DNA from: Treponema sp.
Lineage (GTDB): Bacteria; Spirochaetota; Spirochaetia; Treponematales; Breznakiellaceae
Direction: 5' to 3'
Assembly: GCA_031278025.1 (NCBI GenBank)
Contig: JAITLF010000027.1
Coordinates: 1 to 5,684 of the forward strand
DNA: 5,684 nucleotides
Shown here piece by piece: positions 5,005-5,684 of the stretch. Position numbers and translations under genes: made by a program. The notes under the pieces are model-generated. The model saw only the letters and a program-made list of their open reading frames with translations, searched no databases and was not told the DNA's origin. The stretch's first letter is position 1. Every line of letters begins with the position of its first letter.

Positions 5005-5684
5005 TAATAACTAACCTCCAGACTAAAGACTTGAGATTCATTAGTTGATGAATTATATACGGTAACCGTCAGGGGGAAGGAGGAAGAGGGATAATACCCG
5101 TAGCTAAGTGATGAAGTCCTCCCCATGCTATTTGGGAAATACACATAAAAGCTCGTTCCTTCCGCTTTTTTGGGTATACTAAAATTCACAACATAGGTCG
5201 CTCCGTGGTTGATTACTGCATAGGATATAGGATACCAATATGCTCCCGCCGCATAAAAATGAATATCCCGTATAGCATAAAGTCGCCAGTCGGTGGGCGA
5301 CGCCACGGTCACCGTCACCGTATAGGTCTTTTGGGTGGTACCGTTTTCCGCCGTCACCGTATACGTTACCGGGTTGGTGAAATTCCGCGTCACCCCCGAG
5401 GCCGGGCTTACCGTCGCCCCCGCCGAAACAGTTATGCCGGGCGCCAGGCTGCTCAGGCTGGTCCCGTAGGGAACGGTAACGCTGATGGAACTAGTGCCGA
5501 TACTCCCGCTCGCCCCGGCCAGGGTAAACCCGGTTATGTTCGCCGCGCTGCTCTTCGCCACACTTACCGTTACCGTATAGGTCTGGGTGCTCCCGTCCTC
5601 CGCCGTCACCGTGTAGTCTACCGCACCGGCGTAGCTCTTCGCCGTTTCCGGATCGGGGCTGATCGACACCCCGCTGTGGCTCAC
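5001..5684 (-). CDS. Partial: C-terminal end of a probable exported Ig-like (DUF5018-style) repeat protein
   Basis: The last 227 codons of a gene that runs off the window. The GTG at the edge is not taken as its start because the reading frame begins mid-repeat. Residues 1-43 are the end of one beta-sandwich repeat (DYTVTAEDGSTQTYTVTVSVA) without its first half. Residues about 48-128 are a full repeat: ITGFTLAG, SISVTVPYGTSLSSL, ATVSPASG, NFTNPVTYTVTAENGT, then YTVTVTVA. The YTVTV strands are 85 residues apart. This pattern fits the DUF5018-like Ig-fold family common in surface proteins of Treponema and Bacteroides; the name is from memory. Residues about 130-227 are a different module, rich in Y, F, S and W (AYWYPISYA, FYVYFPNS, SYGYYPSSSFPL) and not recognised. 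It has no membrane anchor or sorting motif at its C-terminus. A role in surface binding or adhesion is only a guess. A signal peptide, if any, lies outside the window. Confidence 0.8.
   Translation of the reverse strand: MSHSGVSISPDPETAKSYAGAVDYTVTAEDGSTQTYTVTVSVAKSSAANITGFTLAGASGSIGTSSISVTVPYGTSLSSLAPGITVSAGATVSPASGVTRNFTNPVTYTVTAENGTTQKTYTVTVTVASPTDWRLYAIRDIHFYAAGAYWYPISYAVINHGATYVVNFSIPKKAEGTSFYVYFPNSMGRTSSLSYGYYPSSSFPLTVTVYNSSTNESQVFSLEVSYY
5301..5684 (-). repeat. Tandem Ig-like repeat units, period about 255 bp
   Basis: The DNA around 5311-5365 and 5566-5616 is clearly similar: both have ACCG-T/C-ACCGTATAGGTCT on the plus strand, followed about 20 bp later by TCCGCCGTCACCGT. The offset is 255 bp, equal to 85 codons. 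The unit nearer the C-terminus carries one extra residue (QKTYTV against QTYTV). More units probably lie beyond the window edge. Confidence 0.7.

Noticed and set aside
5682..5684. GTG at the window edge as the true start of the Ig-like repeat protein
   Set aside because: The frame starts in the middle of a repeat, with no room for a signal peptide or ribosome binding site; the gene clearly continues outside.
1..5684. tRNA, rRNA, CRISPR array, transposase or toxin-antitoxin genes
   Set aside because: None of the expected cloverleaf, repeat-spacer, transposase or small paired-gene patterns was seen on either strand.

Overview
The window holds three complete genes and one partial gene, all on the minus strand, so transcription runs from high to low coordinates. 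The complete genes are gatA (4610 to 3027), gatB (3030 to 1537) and an archaeal-type aspartyl-tRNA synthetase, aspS (1373 to 3). Together they read as an indirect aminoacylation module. AspRS charges tRNA-Asp and, judging by two specificity residues, probably also mischarges tRNA-Asn with aspartate. The GatCAB amidotransferase then converts Asp-tRNA(Asn) to Asn-tRNA(Asn), and in most bacteria also Glu-tRNA(Gln) to Gln-tRNA(Gln). gatA and gatB overlap by 4 bp (ATGA) and are almost certainly translationally coupled. aspS follows after a 163-bp gap that has its own AT-rich leader. gatC, the small third subunit, is not in the window.

Upstream of gatA is a 390-bp non-coding stretch (4611-5000). 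Its distal half is very GC-rich and full of inverted repeats, including a 16-bp perfect palindrome and a 9-bp-class long-range inverted repeat. Its gatA-proximal half looks like a roughly 110-nt leader with a possible -35 box, a repeated 8-mer, a 7-bp hairpin and a strong GGAGG ribosome binding site. Beyond it (5001-5684, open at the window edge) lies the 3' end of a gene for a probable exported protein with Ig-like, DUF5018-style beta repeats of about 85 residues. The protein ends in an unrecognised aromatic- and serine-rich C-terminal module whose DNA is clearly more AT-rich than the repeats. At the other edge, an ATG at 3-1 overlaps the aspS stop codon by one base and may start the next gene.

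Organism: a bacterium of moderately high GC (sampled 60-bp lines range from about 40 to 70 percent). The Ig-like repeat style resembles surface proteins of spirochaetes, particularly Treponema relatives from animal or termite guts, but this is inference from protein style only. Alanine- and glycine-rich insertions in the loops of both AspRS and GatA fit a lineage whose GC-rich coding sequence tolerates low-complexity expansion. No mobile element, CRISPR array, tRNA or rRNA gene was seen, and the core of the window is housekeeping. The least ordinary parts are the non-discriminating AspRS signature, the missing gatC, the structured intergenic region and the composition break in the surface protein.
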